Positions 8,241-16,587 of a stretch of DNA of 64,000 nucleotides are shown one piece after another. Numbering within the stretch: position 1 is the stretch's first letter; each line of letters opens with the position of its first letter. Under the pieces are notes generated by a model, which searched no databases, was not told where the DNA came from, and worked only from the letters and a program-made list of their open reading frames with translations. A program made the position numbers and the translations under genes. Source of the stretch: Deltaproteobacteria bacterium (lineage in GTDB: Bacteria > UBA10199 > JACPAL01); assembly GCA_016180845.1 (NCBI GenBank), contig JACPAK010000005.1, positions 1-64,000 on the forward strand, read 5' to 3'.

Positions 8241-8621
8241 ATGTCCCAGAAGAAGATTCTGCTTGTTGATGACGAACCTGATTTTCTGTATTTGACAGGA
8301 ATCTGTCTGAAGGATTTTGGATTCCTTGTCGAATTGGCCGAAAATGGAAAGAGCTGCCTTGAAAAGGCGGCGGCCTTCCAGCCGGATGTGATCCTCCTGG
8401 ATATTCGAATGCCGGAAATGGATGGATGGAAGGTCTGCGAAGAACTCTTGAAATTTCCAAACACCCAAAAGATCCCTGTCTATTTCCTCACAGCGCTCGT
8501 CGGAAGGGATCTGGAGGAACGGGCCGTGAAGACAGGCGCCAGAGGAATTCTCCGGAAGCCTCTGGGGTCCAATGAACTTTTACAGTCAGTCAGACAAATT
8601 CTCGGCGAAATATCGCCTTGA
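8241..8621 (+). CDS. REC-only response regulator
   Basis: A single receiver domain of 126 aa with no output domain. The acidic pocket is in LLVDDEPDF, the phospho-acceptor is D54 in VILLDIRMPEMDGW, the switch Thr is in FLTALVG and the conserved Lys is in LRKPLG. ATG 8241 has GGAG six bases upstream, which decides against the in-frame TTG at 8238. It is transcribed divergently from the giant hybrid kinase (start 8122 or 8185), so it may be its phosphorylation target. Stand-alone receivers often act by protein-protein interaction, and the partner is not visible here. Confidence 0.93.
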   Translation: MSQKKILLVDDEPDFLYLTGICLKDFGFLVELAENGKSCLEKAAAFQPDVILLDIRMPEMDGWKVCEELLKFPNTQKIPVYFLTALVGRDLEERAVKTGARGILRKPLGSNELLQSVRQILGEISP

Positions 8622-8650
8622 ATTTTTCATGGCAGACGCGTTAGGTGCAG

Positions 8651-9604
8651 ATGATGTCTTACCCCTTAACAGAGGCGCTGGTTTTTCGAGAGGCAAGCCT
8701 CTCGCTCGGTAACCTCCTCGCAGAACTCCAAAGAGAATTCGCCGAAAAACCCTGGCAAGAGGCGGTCGAGCGCTACAAAAGTTCTATTCAAAGAATGCCG
8801 AAGGCATTTCGCTGTCATCCGTTGGTCAAGAGATGCCTCGAAGCGATCGAATCATTTGAAAGAGATCGTTCCTCACGCGATCTTCATGAAAAACTTCGCC
8901 ATGTCGCCTCGCTGATTGCCGAACTCGAGACGAGCCCCCTGATGCAGAAAATTCTGCGAGGAGAACCACTCCTCCCCAATAAAAAGGTGATCCAGTGGAG
9001 GAGAAAATTAACCCATATCTCGATGGGACTCTCGTTTCTTTATCTCTTTGTCTATTCGGGATGGTCAGAGACGATTATCTGGGGAGTCACAGGACCGTTT
9101 ATTCTCTGGGCCTTTGCGCTCGAAACGATCCGCCACTTGAATCCGAAGGTCAATCGATGGGTCTTACGATTCTTTGGCTCGATCATGAGGGAGGGAGAAA
9201 ACGAAAAGATCACCGCAGCGACCTTCTATATCCTCTCGATGGCGATTGTTTATTTCATCTTCCCGATTGAGGTCGCGACGTTGACACTTCTCTTTATCGC
9301 CGTCGGTGATCCGCTAGCGGGTATTGTCGGAACACTCTATGGGAAACACCGGATTTCACCCCATGTCAGTTGGGAAGGATCCCTCATCTGCTTTCTCGTC
9401 TGCCTCGGGTTGGCGGCACTTTCCGCCGGAAGACTCTTTCCTGATCCGATTGGTGGGTGGTCACTGATAGCGTTTTCAATCTTGAGCGGGCTTGTCGGTA
9501 CCCTGGCCGAGGCTTCTTTCAAGAGACTCGATGACAATCTCGTGATGCCTCTCCTCTCGGCCCCTGCTCTGTGGGTATTGATGAAGCTCTTTTCGATCCT
9601 GTAA
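8651..9604 (+). CDS. Polyprenol/diacylglycerol kinase-like (SEC59/DGK1 type) membrane protein
   Basis: About 317 aa. The first 115 residues are soluble and helical, with no recognisable domain. The rest is a multi-pass membrane domain of the CTP-dependent lipid kinase / phosphatidate cytidylyltransferase-like family. Signatures are RRKLTHIS at its entry, a GENEKITAATFY loop, VGDPLAGIVGTLYGKH, WEGSLICF and a terminal DDNLVMPL. Family members phosphorylate dolichol, diacylglycerol or phytol; the substrate here cannot be told. It follows the REC gene by about 30 bp and may be co-transcribed. The start is ATG 8651 or 8654, with a weak AGG ahead. The N-terminal extension is longer than in the typical family member. 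Confidence 0.8.
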   Translation: MMSYPLTEALVFREASLSLGNLLAELQREFAEKPWQEAVERYKSSIQRMPKAFRCHPLVKRCLEAIESFERDRSSRDLHEKLRHVASLIAELETSPLMQKILRGEPLLPNKKVIQWRRKLTHISMGLSFLYLFVYSGWSETIIWGVTGPFILWAFALETIRHLNPKVNRWVLRFFGSIMREGENEKITAATFYILSMAIVYFIFPIEVATLTLLFIAVGDPLAGIVGTLYGKHRISPHVSWEGSLICFLVCLGLAALSAGRLFPDPIGGWSLIAFSILSGLVGTLAEASFKRLDDNLVMPLLSAPALWVLMKLFSIL

Positions 9605-9755
9605 AAAGGATCCTGTGAAAAGGAACTTGCTATTTTCTCTGGATGCCTGTACGGTGCGTCACAAGTTGTACTCAGGAATTCGAAGTTTTCGGTAATCCTA
9701 CCTTAAATCAGATCGCAATCCCAGAGCAGTACAGCAAGAAATAAGGAGGACATTT

Positions 9756-9965
9756 ATGTCCAAAAAACAAGGAACCGTCAAATGGTTCAGTGATAGCAAG
9801 GGGTATGGTTTTATTACCCCTGAGGATGGTGGCAAGGATCTCTTCGTCCATCACTCCAACATCCAAGGTGAGGGTTTCAAGACACTCGCCGAGGGTCAGA
9901 AGGTCGCTTTCGACGTCGGCGTTGGGCCGAAGGGTGAACACGCGACTGAAGTCAGCGCCGCTTAA
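9756..9965 (+). CDS. Cold shock protein, CspA family
   Basis: A 69-aa single cold-shock domain that binds single-stranded nucleic acid and acts as an RNA chaperone. The RNP1-like KGYGFITPE and RNP2-like DLFVHHSNI are intact, and the start [11 protein letters not shown] is typical. A strong AAGGAGG at 9743-9749 sits six bases before ATG 9756. The 150-bp leader after the previous gene (9605-9755) holds no gene. A long untranslated leader is usual for cold-shock genes, but I see no certain structure in it. A factor-independent terminator follows. Confidence 0.97.
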   Translation: MSKKQGTVKWFSDSKGYGFITPEDGGKDLFVHHSNIQGEGFKTLAEGQKVAFDVGVGPKGEHATEVSAA

Positions 9966-9988
9966 GTTTAAAAGAAGCGCATGATACA

Positions 9989-10028
9989 AAAAATGGCGCC
10001 CCGCCACTGGTGGGACGCCATTTTTATT
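9989..10028 (+). terminator. Terminator of cold shock gene
   Basis: An imperfect hairpin pairs AAAAATGGCGCCCC with GGGACGCCATTTTT (one mismatch) and ends in the T-rich run TTTTTATTTT. It lies 25 bp after the csp stop codon and ahead of the Shine-Dalgarno of the cupin gene. Confidence 0.85.
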
Positions 10029-10070
10029 TTCTGGCTTCTTGTTCCCAGTTTTCCTAATGAACGAGGTGAG

Positions 10071-10577
10071 ATGAACCGCTCAAGCCTCACCGCTGCTAAA
10101 ATCATCCAGTTGTTCGATCTCAAACCCCACCCGGAAGGAGGCCACTATCGCGAGACCTACAGGGCTGTTGAGAAAATTTCGAAATCGGCCCTCCCTTCTC
10201 GATTCGTCGGAGATTGCGCTTTTTCAACTGCGATCTATTATCTCCTGGCCGAGGGAGAAAAATCAAAACTCCATCGTCTCAAGACCGACGAGCTCTTTCA
10301 TTTCTATCTGGGAGATCCACTCATTGTTGTTCAGATTTTTCCGGATCGTGTTGAGAAGGTGACGCTGGGTCAGGATATCCTGACAGACGAGAAGGTCCAA
10401 CATCTGATTCCCGCCGGCTGTTGGTTCGGTGGTTATCCCGCGAAGGGAAGCCGGTTTAGTTTTATCGGATGTACCGTCGCCCCCGGCTTTGATTTTGCCG
10501 ATTTTGAAACGGCCAACACCAAAAGGCTTTTGAATGACTTCCCCCACGCCAAAGAAGAAATCCTCAAGATGCGCTAG
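10071..10577 (+). CDS. Cupin_5 (DUF985) family protein
   Basis: A 168-aa protein starting at ATG 10071 behind GAGGTGAG. The family start signature is present (LFDLKPHPEGGHYRETYR), followed by the beta-barrel with STAIYYLL, HRLKTDELFHFYLGDP and VAPGFDFADFE. The His and Glu residues of HRLKTDE and the downstream barrel strands could bind a metal. The function of DUF985 proteins is not settled; they are single-domain cupins. A longer in-frame reading upstream runs through the csp terminator and is not real. The stop codon TAG lies inside the terminal repeat of the palindromic element that follows. Confidence 0.9.
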   Translation: MNRSSLTAAKIIQLFDLKPHPEGGHYRETYRAVEKISKSALPSRFVGDCAFSTAIYYLLAEGEKSKLHRLKTDELFHFYLGDPLIVVQIFPDRVEKVTLGQDILTDEKVQHLIPAGCWFGGYPAKGSRFSFIGCTVAPGFDFADFETANTKRLLNDFPHAKEEILKMR

Positions 10578-10732
10578 TGTAGTGTCCCATAAATTCCTTT
10601 ACGCTTCGTTGCCCACTCCCTCGCGATCCTCACGTACCACAAAGTACGCTCTGGTCGCTCGCTCGCGGGCGCCTCGCTTAAAGAAATTTCTGGAACACTA
10701 CTGTAAAGAAGTGTTAGGGACAGTACACTAGC
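10573..10732. repeat. Palindromic extragenic repeat whose ends carry stop codons
   Basis: Outer arms at 10573-10588 and 10717-10732 match at 15 of 16 positions (GCTAGTGTAGTGTCCC against the reverse complement of GGGACAGTACACTAGC). A weaker match extends them inward to about 26 bp. An inner arm (10690-10702 region, TTTCTGGAACACTACT) can also pair with the left end. The core ACGTACCACAAAGTACGC resembles that of the repeat at 1968-2089. The TAG in the left arm is the cupin stop, and the CTA in the right arm is the stop of the convergent lipoprotein gene. It has no coding content. Confidence 0.78.
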
Positions 10733-12944
10733 TTCCAGTCAGCTCCCCTTTAATCACAGCAGGATCAGCAGTAACATCCGGCATCGCACCAACATCTGGA
10801 TCAGTATAATCTTGAGCAGGTGTCGTGAGTGTCTCAAATGTCAAATCAGAACATTCGCTGGAATCATCCTCAGACATCCTCTGTTCCATTTCGAGGGCCC
10901 GAACATAATAAGGGGTTCCGTTTTCACCGGTTACCTCTGTTCCATCTGCAATGGTCAGTTGAGGATACCAGCGATCGGTCCCTTCGACCTGTGTCCATGG
11001 AATCCCCTGCAATTCGCCGAAGCCGGCATATTCCAGGCCATACAGGACCCCATCCGTATGTTTGTAATTGAGTCGCAGAGGAGGATCAAAAGCGACCGCC
11101 TTGTTGTCTTTATCGAGAAGTCCCATGAACCGGTTCCAATCGTTCGGACCTGTCTCCCAGGTGTAGTAGACAGACTGTCCCCAGACCTCCCAGGTATTCC
11201 TCAGATCTGATGTCGATGTGAGCATCGGTCCAGATTGAATCCCCCACTGATTGGGTCCGGAGGCGGTAACCCCCTCTTTCACTCGAACCACTTCCCCTCC
11301 ATAAGTCAGCGTCATCGTCGATGGATCAAAAGAGTATTGATACGCTTCGGTCACACTCATGGAATCATCAAAATAAGGTCTCGCTCCTTGCCAATTGATT
11401 TGTGCCTCGGTGATCTCGGAACGTAGACAATCCTGATAGCAGAAGAGTTTTACAGAACCATTCGTAAAGTCACTCTCTTGACCGGTCATGATCTGCGTCT
11501 TGTCAAAGGTAATCTTCGTGGAGTTGCTCAAGGCGACGGCCGGATATTCAAAAAAGACCCCTCCCAAACCATCGCGCCAGAAATTTAACCATTCACCCAC
11601 ATTCGCCGTGAGATTCTGCGCAGTCACCTCCTGCCAGCTACAAGGGGCGTTCGGCTGACAGACCTGCACGGCATCTTTGACGAGACTGGTCCCGTTCCAG
11701 GTCACACGATAGGTTTGCCCCGCCGTGTTATCCCAATAATTCATCGGGGCCCCCTTGATATCTCCAAGTGTAATCTCCGTCTTCGTATGCTTGACCAGTT
11801 TTCCAGGACCAACCCTGACGGTGTACGTTTCCCCTGAAGATTCGTCATTATTCGAACGCTCGACGGCGAGCCCATTCACAAGCTCTACCTCCTCCGGAAA
11901 CCAGATCCCCCAGTAACCGGCCCAACCATAGAAATCGTTGTACTTGATCCCAAAACCGGGGTTCGTCACCGCCACGCGACTTCCATCGGCATTGTAAACA
12001 CCGTAACGAAAGACGTAGTTGTCAAAATTCTGCCTATCGAGGCATTTCCTTTCTGCCAAAACTGAATCGCTCGAAAAATAGTGGGCCTCATCAAAAGCAA
12101 CCTGAAAGGCCCCTTGCTCCGTATGCCCGCCAAAACTAAACTCAAACGAGGTCAAGGCATGACCTGCCGTCCCATCAACAGTTGTCACGACATGGGCATT
12201 CTCACTCACAGGGAACTGATCCCCACCTTTCATCGAAAATTGGAATTCGATCAGGTCGTCATCCCGATCGACCGTCTCCAGATAACCCTGTGCGATCGGC
12301 GGATCGGGAAATAACGGATCAACCATTTCGAAATCCATGTGGAATGATCCATAAGGCCGTGTATCACTCTTTCCCTCGGTAATAGTCATTTTTGCCTGAA
12401 TAATCATCGCCGGCTCAAATTCAGTCGCCTCTTGTTGGATCCAGGCCTTCACAATCTGTGGTGAATCATTGTCAACTCGACTGGAATTCAGAACCCACGT
12501 CTCGAAACTTTCAGCGGCACTGGCGGATTGATCGTTTTGGTCAGAGCTATGATCAGTATCCTTTGAACACCCCTCAATATCAATCAGGGCGATATAATCC
12601 CCCTTGTTCACCATGTCTGCATATCGGGTCTGATCAAAGGAGCAGAGGATTTCGTTGATGATGCTTAGAGATTCCATCGATTCATCGAAGACCCAGACAT
12701 CGAGAGGATCTGTATAATAAGGAGTCAGCTGATCTGCGGTGATCCCTCTTTTGATCAGTGAAGCAAGGACTGAAAGTGAACCGCTGGTTGTCCCTTCTTG
12801 CGCCTCAACAAGAGACATCTGGCTCGCAATTTCCAACCCCTCCACAGCCGTGCCGGTGGCAGCCCTCGTGGCAGCGGTATTCCCGCAAGCGGACAAGAGA
12901 AAACCGCTCAGAATAACAATCAACAAACCGTTTCTTTTTTTCAT
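10728..12944 (-). CDS. Large lipoprotein of unknown function
   Basis: A 738-aa exported lipoprotein. The signal peptide MKKRNGLLIVILSGFLLSAC ends at Cys20 (lipobox LSAC). The mature part is acidic and rich in Asp, Ser, Thr and aromatic residues, with many short WYF-containing segments (for example DFYGWAGYWGIWFPEEV and VWGQSVYYTWETG). This is compatible with an all-beta surface protein. I recognise no domain. It lies 20 bp downstream of a second lipoprotein gene on the same strand and probably forms an operon with it. Its stop codon is inside the palindromic repeat at 10573-10732. Confidence 0.85.
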   Translation of the reverse strand: MKKRNGLLIVILSGFLLSACGNTAATRAATGTAVEGLEIASQMSLVEAQEGTTSGSLSVLASLIKRGITADQLTPYYTDPLDVWVFDESMESLSIINEILCSFDQTRYADMVNKGDYIALIDIEGCSKDTDHSSDQNDQSASAAESFETWVLNSSRVDNDSPQIVKAWIQQEATEFEPAMIIQAKMTITEGKSDTRPYGSFHMDFEMVDPLFPDPPIAQGYLETVDRDDDLIEFQFSMKGGDQFPVSENAHVVTTVDGTAGHALTSFEFSFGGHTEQGAFQVAFDEAHYFSSDSVLAERKCLDRQNFDNYVFRYGVYNADGSRVAVTNPGFGIKYNDFYGWAGYWGIWFPEEVELVNGLAVERSNNDESSGETYTVRVGPGKLVKHTKTEITLGDIKGAPMNYWDNTAGQTYRVTWNGTSLVKDAVQVCQPNAPCSWQEVTAQNLTANVGEWLNFWRDGLGGVFFEYPAVALSNSTKITFDKTQIMTGQESDFTNGSVKLFCYQDCLRSEITEAQINWQGARPYFDDSMSVTEAYQYSFDPSTMTLTYGGEVVRVKEGVTASGPNQWGIQSGPMLTSTSDLRNTWEVWGQSVYYTWETGPNDWNRFMGLLDKDNKAVAFDPPLRLNYKHTDGVLYGLEYAGFGELQGIPWTQVEGTDRWYPQLTIADGTEVTGENGTPYYVRALEMEQRMSEDDSSECSDLTFETLTTPAQDYTDPDVGAMPDVTADPAVIKGELTGS

Positions 12945-12964
12945 AGATCCCCCTCTTCGTTAGT

Positions 12965-14056
12965 TTATTCCAGACTTTCAGGCAGCGTCGTCGTCTCCAG
13001 ATAAAACTCGCTTGGCACAATCCAATCTGTCGCCGGACCATAATCCGCACTCCCTACCGCGGCATCCAGAGAAGAGCAGTCATTGTCCCAAACCGCATCG
13101 AGAGTCGAGGTCGGGTTGCAAAATGAATTTTTATAGTTCGAGGTCTTATCCTTTGTCGAAAAATTAATCGGGAATCGATCCATCCCGAAATCCTCTATAT
13201 CAGACAAATCACTCTTGGTACGCGGCAAGAGATAGACACTCGCCTTCGCTGCCACATCATTGGCAACAAAATCGGTGTAGAAATTAATCGCCAATGCATC
13301 TGATTCTGAAGTAGAGCAAGAAACGTTATCGGCCTTCCATCGTCCATTGTAAAACATCGCCTTTCCCTTCCAAAAATCTTCAGTCCTGGCGACACGGATA
13401 TGAATCCTTTCAGGGGCACGAGGATCCGAGGAGTCACAATCCATTCCGGAAATGAAAATCACGATCGACCAGGATTTTTCACCTTCATAGGTCACCACGA
13501 TCTCGAGCTTGCCGGAGGCATCCCCCGCCTCTTCGAGTTTATCCAGATCCATCTTCAGTGTGTAGACAGTCTCGTTCACATCAAAGTAAGCAGCGGATCC
13601 TCCCGTCCCCTCAAGAAGGAGTGAAAAATGAGATGCCGATTCCTTGGAATAATGAACCGTCTGCCCCTCAAGTGTCTCGGTTCCGCTGCTTCCATCGGAG
13701 AGACTTCCGAGCCCTGAACCGATCTCTGAAACAATCGTTTTCGTCATATCAAGAAATTGCTGGGCCATGTCGATATACATGCGAAGAAGAATCGGCTGAC
13801 AGTCATAAAGATCAGCCGCATCGGCACAGGGATCATCACCAACATTTTTGGTCAATGCGCTCAGAGCAGCCGATGCCTTTGTCTCGAGGGAATCCGGCGT
13901 AAAACCGTTGCTGATCGTTTCGAGATTCGTTGCGACATCTGAGGTTGCACTGTCACCACTGCCAGAGGCCCCTCGCGTTGTCCCCTCCGGGAGGAGACAC
14001 CCATAAAAACTGAGCATCATAAGAAGGGCCCCTGTTTTATAGATAAGATGATTCAT
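12965..14056 (-). CDS. Lipoprotein of unknown function
   Basis: A 363-aa protein with a lipoprotein signal ending in MLSFYGC (Cys20 from ATG 14056). A Ser/Gly/Thr-rich linker is followed by a domain with six or more cysteines (DPCADAADLYDC, GMDCDSS, NVSCSTS, SFCNPTS, DNDCSS), which suggests disulfide bonds in the periplasm or at the surface. No known family is apparent. AAAGGAGA upstream fits ATG 14056 (five bases) better than ATG 14059. It is the first gene of a two-lipoprotein operon with the 738-aa protein. The 14060-14210 gap upstream is AT-rich and presumably holds the promoter; I see no clear boxes. Confidence 0.85.
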   Translation of the reverse strand: MNHLIYKTGALLMMLSFYGCLLPEGTTRGASGSGDSATSDVATNLETISNGFTPDSLETKASAALSALTKNVGDDPCADAADLYDCQPILLRMYIDMAQQFLDMTKTIVSEIGSGLGSLSDGSSGTETLEGQTVHYSKESASHFSLLLEGTGGSAAYFDVNETVYTLKMDLDKLEEAGDASGKLEIVVTYEGEKSWSIVIFISGMDCDSSDPRAPERIHIRVARTEDFWKGKAMFYNGRWKADNVSCSTSESDALAINFYTDFVANDVAAKASVYLLPRTKSDLSDIEDFGMDRFPINFSTKDKTSNYKNSFCNPTSTLDAVWDNDCSSLDAAVGSADYGPATDWIVPSEFYLETTTLPESLE

Positions 14057-14210
14057 CATGTCTCCTTTACCCCGAGGTTAACAATGCAAGAGAGATTCCA
14101 GAAACACTAAATACGTTAACCTTTTGAAATGTAAATACTTTATCAGTTGATTTATCTGCCTTTATGGGTTCAATACTACCCCAATATCCGTCATATTTTT
14201 GACAGCCACG

Positions 14211-15614
14211 TTAGACCAGGTAACGTGTCGCCCACTGAATGAATTTCCGAACCCGCCTTGTATAGGGGGGATAAAACAATCTCAGCGTATCAATAACCCC
14301 ATGACGGAGGACAGCGCGCTCATGCGAAAAGGTGCGAAATCCAAAAAACCCGTGGTAGTTCCCCATTCCACTCTGTCCGACACCACCAAACGGGAGATCG
14401 GGATTGGCCAGATGAATGACAAGGCTATTCACACAGGTCCCGCCGGCTGATGTGGATCTCAAGATCTCTTCGATCGCCCGATCGTTCCTTGAAAAAACAT
14501 ACAGGGCCAGCGGCTTTTCCCTCTTCCGGATGATCTCAATCGCCTCATCCAATGTCTGATAGGTCAGGATAGGAAGGATCGGACCAAAGATTTCTTCTCT
14601 CATAACCGGAGAACTCTGCGTCACTTGCGTCAAAAGGGTCGGCGAGAGATAACGATCCTGCTGATTGATCTCTCCCCCGATCTCGACCTTCGCCCCTTGA
14701 CGAACCGACTCGTCCAAAACCTTTTTCAACCCTTCAAGATGCCCATCACTGACAATCCGGCAAAAATCGGGACTCTGCTGACGTCCTTCTTCTGTCTTCC
14801 CGTAGCGATGGGCGATGACCTTCTTCGCCTCCAGCAGAAATTCTGGCAGGCGCTTTTCGTGGATCAGAAGATAATCAGGGGCGACACAGGTCTGACCGGC
14901 ATTAATAAATTTCCCCCAGACGATTCTTGCGGCAGCCTTTTTGATATCGGCAGATTCCTCGACGACAACAGGAGACTTCCCCCCCAATTCCAATGTCACC
15001 GAAGCAAGGTGCTTTGCCGCAAAACCCATCACCTTCTTTCCAACCCCAGGACTCCCCGTGAAAAAGATATGGTCGAAGGGAAGCTCCAGGAGTTGATCGG
15101 CTACCTCGTGATCCCCCTCAAACAACGCGATCTCCTCTTCCGGAAAGAGATCGGAAATAAATTTTTTCATAAAATGAGCGGTATGCAGCGTCTTGGCTGA
15201 CGGCTTCAGCACAATACAATTCCCGGCAGCGATCGCCGTAATCAGCGGCGTCATGAGGAGCTGAAACGGGTAATTCCAGGGGGAGAGGATCAGGACAATC
15301 CCTTTTGGCTCGTAACGAATCTCGCTCCGGGTCCCGAAAAGGACAAGCGGGGTCTTGACCGGATGCGGCTTCATCCATTTTGGGAGATGACGAATCGTAT
15401 GATTGATCTCCGAGATGGTTGGATAAACCTCGGTCAGATCAACCTCTCCCGGATTTTTTTTAAAATCGTCAAAAATCGCCTTCTGGAGCTCACCCTGCCG
15501 CTCCAAAAGAGACTCTCGGAGCTTCCGAAGCTTCGCAACCCGTTCCTCAGCCAACGTCCGTGCCACACGCCATCGATTTTCTCGTTGTTTTTCAAAAACC
15601 TCGTGGGCAGTCAT
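14211..15614 (-). CDS. Aldehyde dehydrogenase, ALDH3-like
   Basis: A 467-aa NAD(P)-dependent aldehyde dehydrogenase. Catalytic Cys243 lies in NAGQTCVAPDY and general-base Glu209 in TLELGGKSP. The cofactor loop is FTGSPGVGKKVM, and SPWNYPF plus the C-terminal PFGGVGQSGMGNYHG are the usual signatures. The length and the NYHG segment point to the class-3 group, which oxidises medium or long-chain or aromatic aldehydes. Its ATG directly follows the stop codon of the upstream small exported protein (TAA then ATG, no spacer), so the two are translationally coupled. Confidence 0.93.
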   Translation of the reverse strand: MTAHEVFEKQRENRWRVARTLAEERVAKLRKLRESLLERQGELQKAIFDDFKKNPGEVDLTEVYPTISEINHTIRHLPKWMKPHPVKTPLVLFGTRSEIRYEPKGIVLILSPWNYPFQLLMTPLITAIAAGNCIVLKPSAKTLHTAHFMKKFISDLFPEEEIALFEGDHEVADQLLELPFDHIFFTGSPGVGKKVMGFAAKHLASVTLELGGKSPVVVEESADIKKAAARIVWGKFINAGQTCVAPDYLLIHEKRLPEFLLEAKKVIAHRYGKTEEGRQQSPDFCRIVSDGHLEGLKKVLDESVRQGAKVEIGGEINQQDRYLSPTLLTQVTQSSPVMREEIFGPILPILTYQTLDEAIEIIRKREKPLALYVFSRNDRAIEEILRSTSAGGTCVNSLVIHLANPDLPFGGVGQSGMGNYHGFFGFRTFSHERAVLRHGVIDTLRLFYPPYTRRVRKFIQWATRYLV

Positions 15615-16118
15615 TTAGAAATAGAATCTCCCCCCCAAGCCACCTGTCAAATCAAATTCTGTCGCCGGTGTCACCTCAACACCGGGTGCCAGTTCGAGAA
15701 AAACCTCGATCGGGTAACGGGCCCACTGCCCACTCAATCCGACAGGGATCCGAATCGCCCCAGAGGTTTCATCCCCACCCCTTCTTTGCTTATTGATAGC
15801 GACCTTTCCCCCGACTCCTGCATAAAAAGGGATCGTCACGACATTCGTATCGACAGGCAATTCGACGAAATCATGCGTGACATCTCCGATGATCGTAAAG
15901 GCCTCTTCGATAAACGACCAAGAGAGATGGGTGTCGATAGCGAGACGAGGAGCCAGGTAACCTTTCCCTGTCAATCCCGTAGGATCCCCGAGGATAATAC
16001 CGAGTCCAAACCGCTTCTGCTCGGGACCATAGGGAGCGACCGCTCCCGAGAATCCAGTTGAAGAAACGGACAGTTGGAGAAAGAAGACGACGAATATAAA
16101 AAGAGTTATTTTTTTCAT
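15615..16118 (-). CDS. Small exported beta-barrel-like protein
   Basis: A 167-aa protein. The signal peptide is about residues 1-25 (MKKITLFIFVVFFLQLSVSS). The mature part has alternating glycine/aromatic strands (FGLGIILGDPTGLTGKGYL) and ends in GGRFYF. A terminal Phe is typical of outer-membrane barrels. The size would suit an eight-stranded barrel. No ligand is evident. It leads the operon with the aldehyde dehydrogenase and is divergent from the REC gene at 16203. Confidence 0.75.
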   Translation of the reverse strand: MKKITLFIFVVFFLQLSVSSTGFSGAVAPYGPEQKRFGLGIILGDPTGLTGKGYLAPRLAIDTHLSWSFIEEAFTIIGDVTHDFVELPVDTNVVTIPFYAGVGGKVAINKQRRGGDETSGAIRIPVGLSGQWARYPIEVFLELAPGVEVTPATEFDLTGGLGGRFYF

Positions 16119-16202
16119 ATCCTCCCCCCTTTCGTTTCGGGTACTTTACTCCGAAATTCCTCTCTTGTCACTCGACTTAAAAAAGAATATTATGACACCG
16201 CT

Positions 16203-16586
16203 ATGGAGACAAAGGAGACAAAAAAAAAGAAGGTCCTCCTGATCGATGACAGCCCTGAAACACTTCAATTGGTAAAAGAAATTCTTGAAGATCATTCTTT
16301 CATCTGTCTCACGGCACCCACCGCCATGAAAGGTTTGGAAGTCGCCAAAAAGACGAGACCCGACTTGATTCTTCTGGATCTCATGCTGCCCCAGATGAGC
16401 GGTTTTGGTTTTGTTCGTCAGTTAAGAGGCAATACGGAACTTTCAAAAATCCCTATTGTTGTCTTAACGGCGGTCGGTGACGAAGAGGTCGCCAGGGAAG
16501 TGATCGACATGGGGGCCAATAGCTATCTCCGAAAGACCTGTGGAACGCGAGAACTTGTTTCCACTATCAGTAATTACATTGCCTGA
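16203..16586 (+). CDS. REC-only response regulator
   Basis: A 127-aa receiver domain without an output domain. The acidic pair is in VLLIDDSPET, the phospho-acceptor is D59 in LILLDLMLPQMSGF, the switch residue is in VVLTAVG and the Lys is in YLRKTCG. ATG 16203 begins the conserved fold. The longer in-frame extension to 16074 crosses the promoter region of the divergent gene and lacks family similarity. It is tail-to-tail with a MASE1 histidine kinase, with one base between the stop codons, so the two are likely a signalling pair despite opposite orientation. Confidence 0.92.
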   Translation: METKETKKKKVLLIDDSPETLQLVKEILEDHSFICLTAPTAMKGLEVAKKTRPDLILLDLMLPQMSGFGFVRQLRGNTELSKIPIVVLTAVGDEEVAREVIDMGANSYLRKTCGTRELVSTISNYIA

Positions 16587-16587
16587 T

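Noticed and set aside
9981-10070. Longer N-terminus of the cupin protein
   Set aside because: These codons read through the csp terminator hairpin and precede a good Shine-Dalgarno and ATG at 10071, where the family similarity begins.
16074-16202. Longer N-terminus of the REC protein at 16203
   Set aside because: The extension overlaps the start of the divergent exported-protein gene and lacks any receiver-domain similarity.
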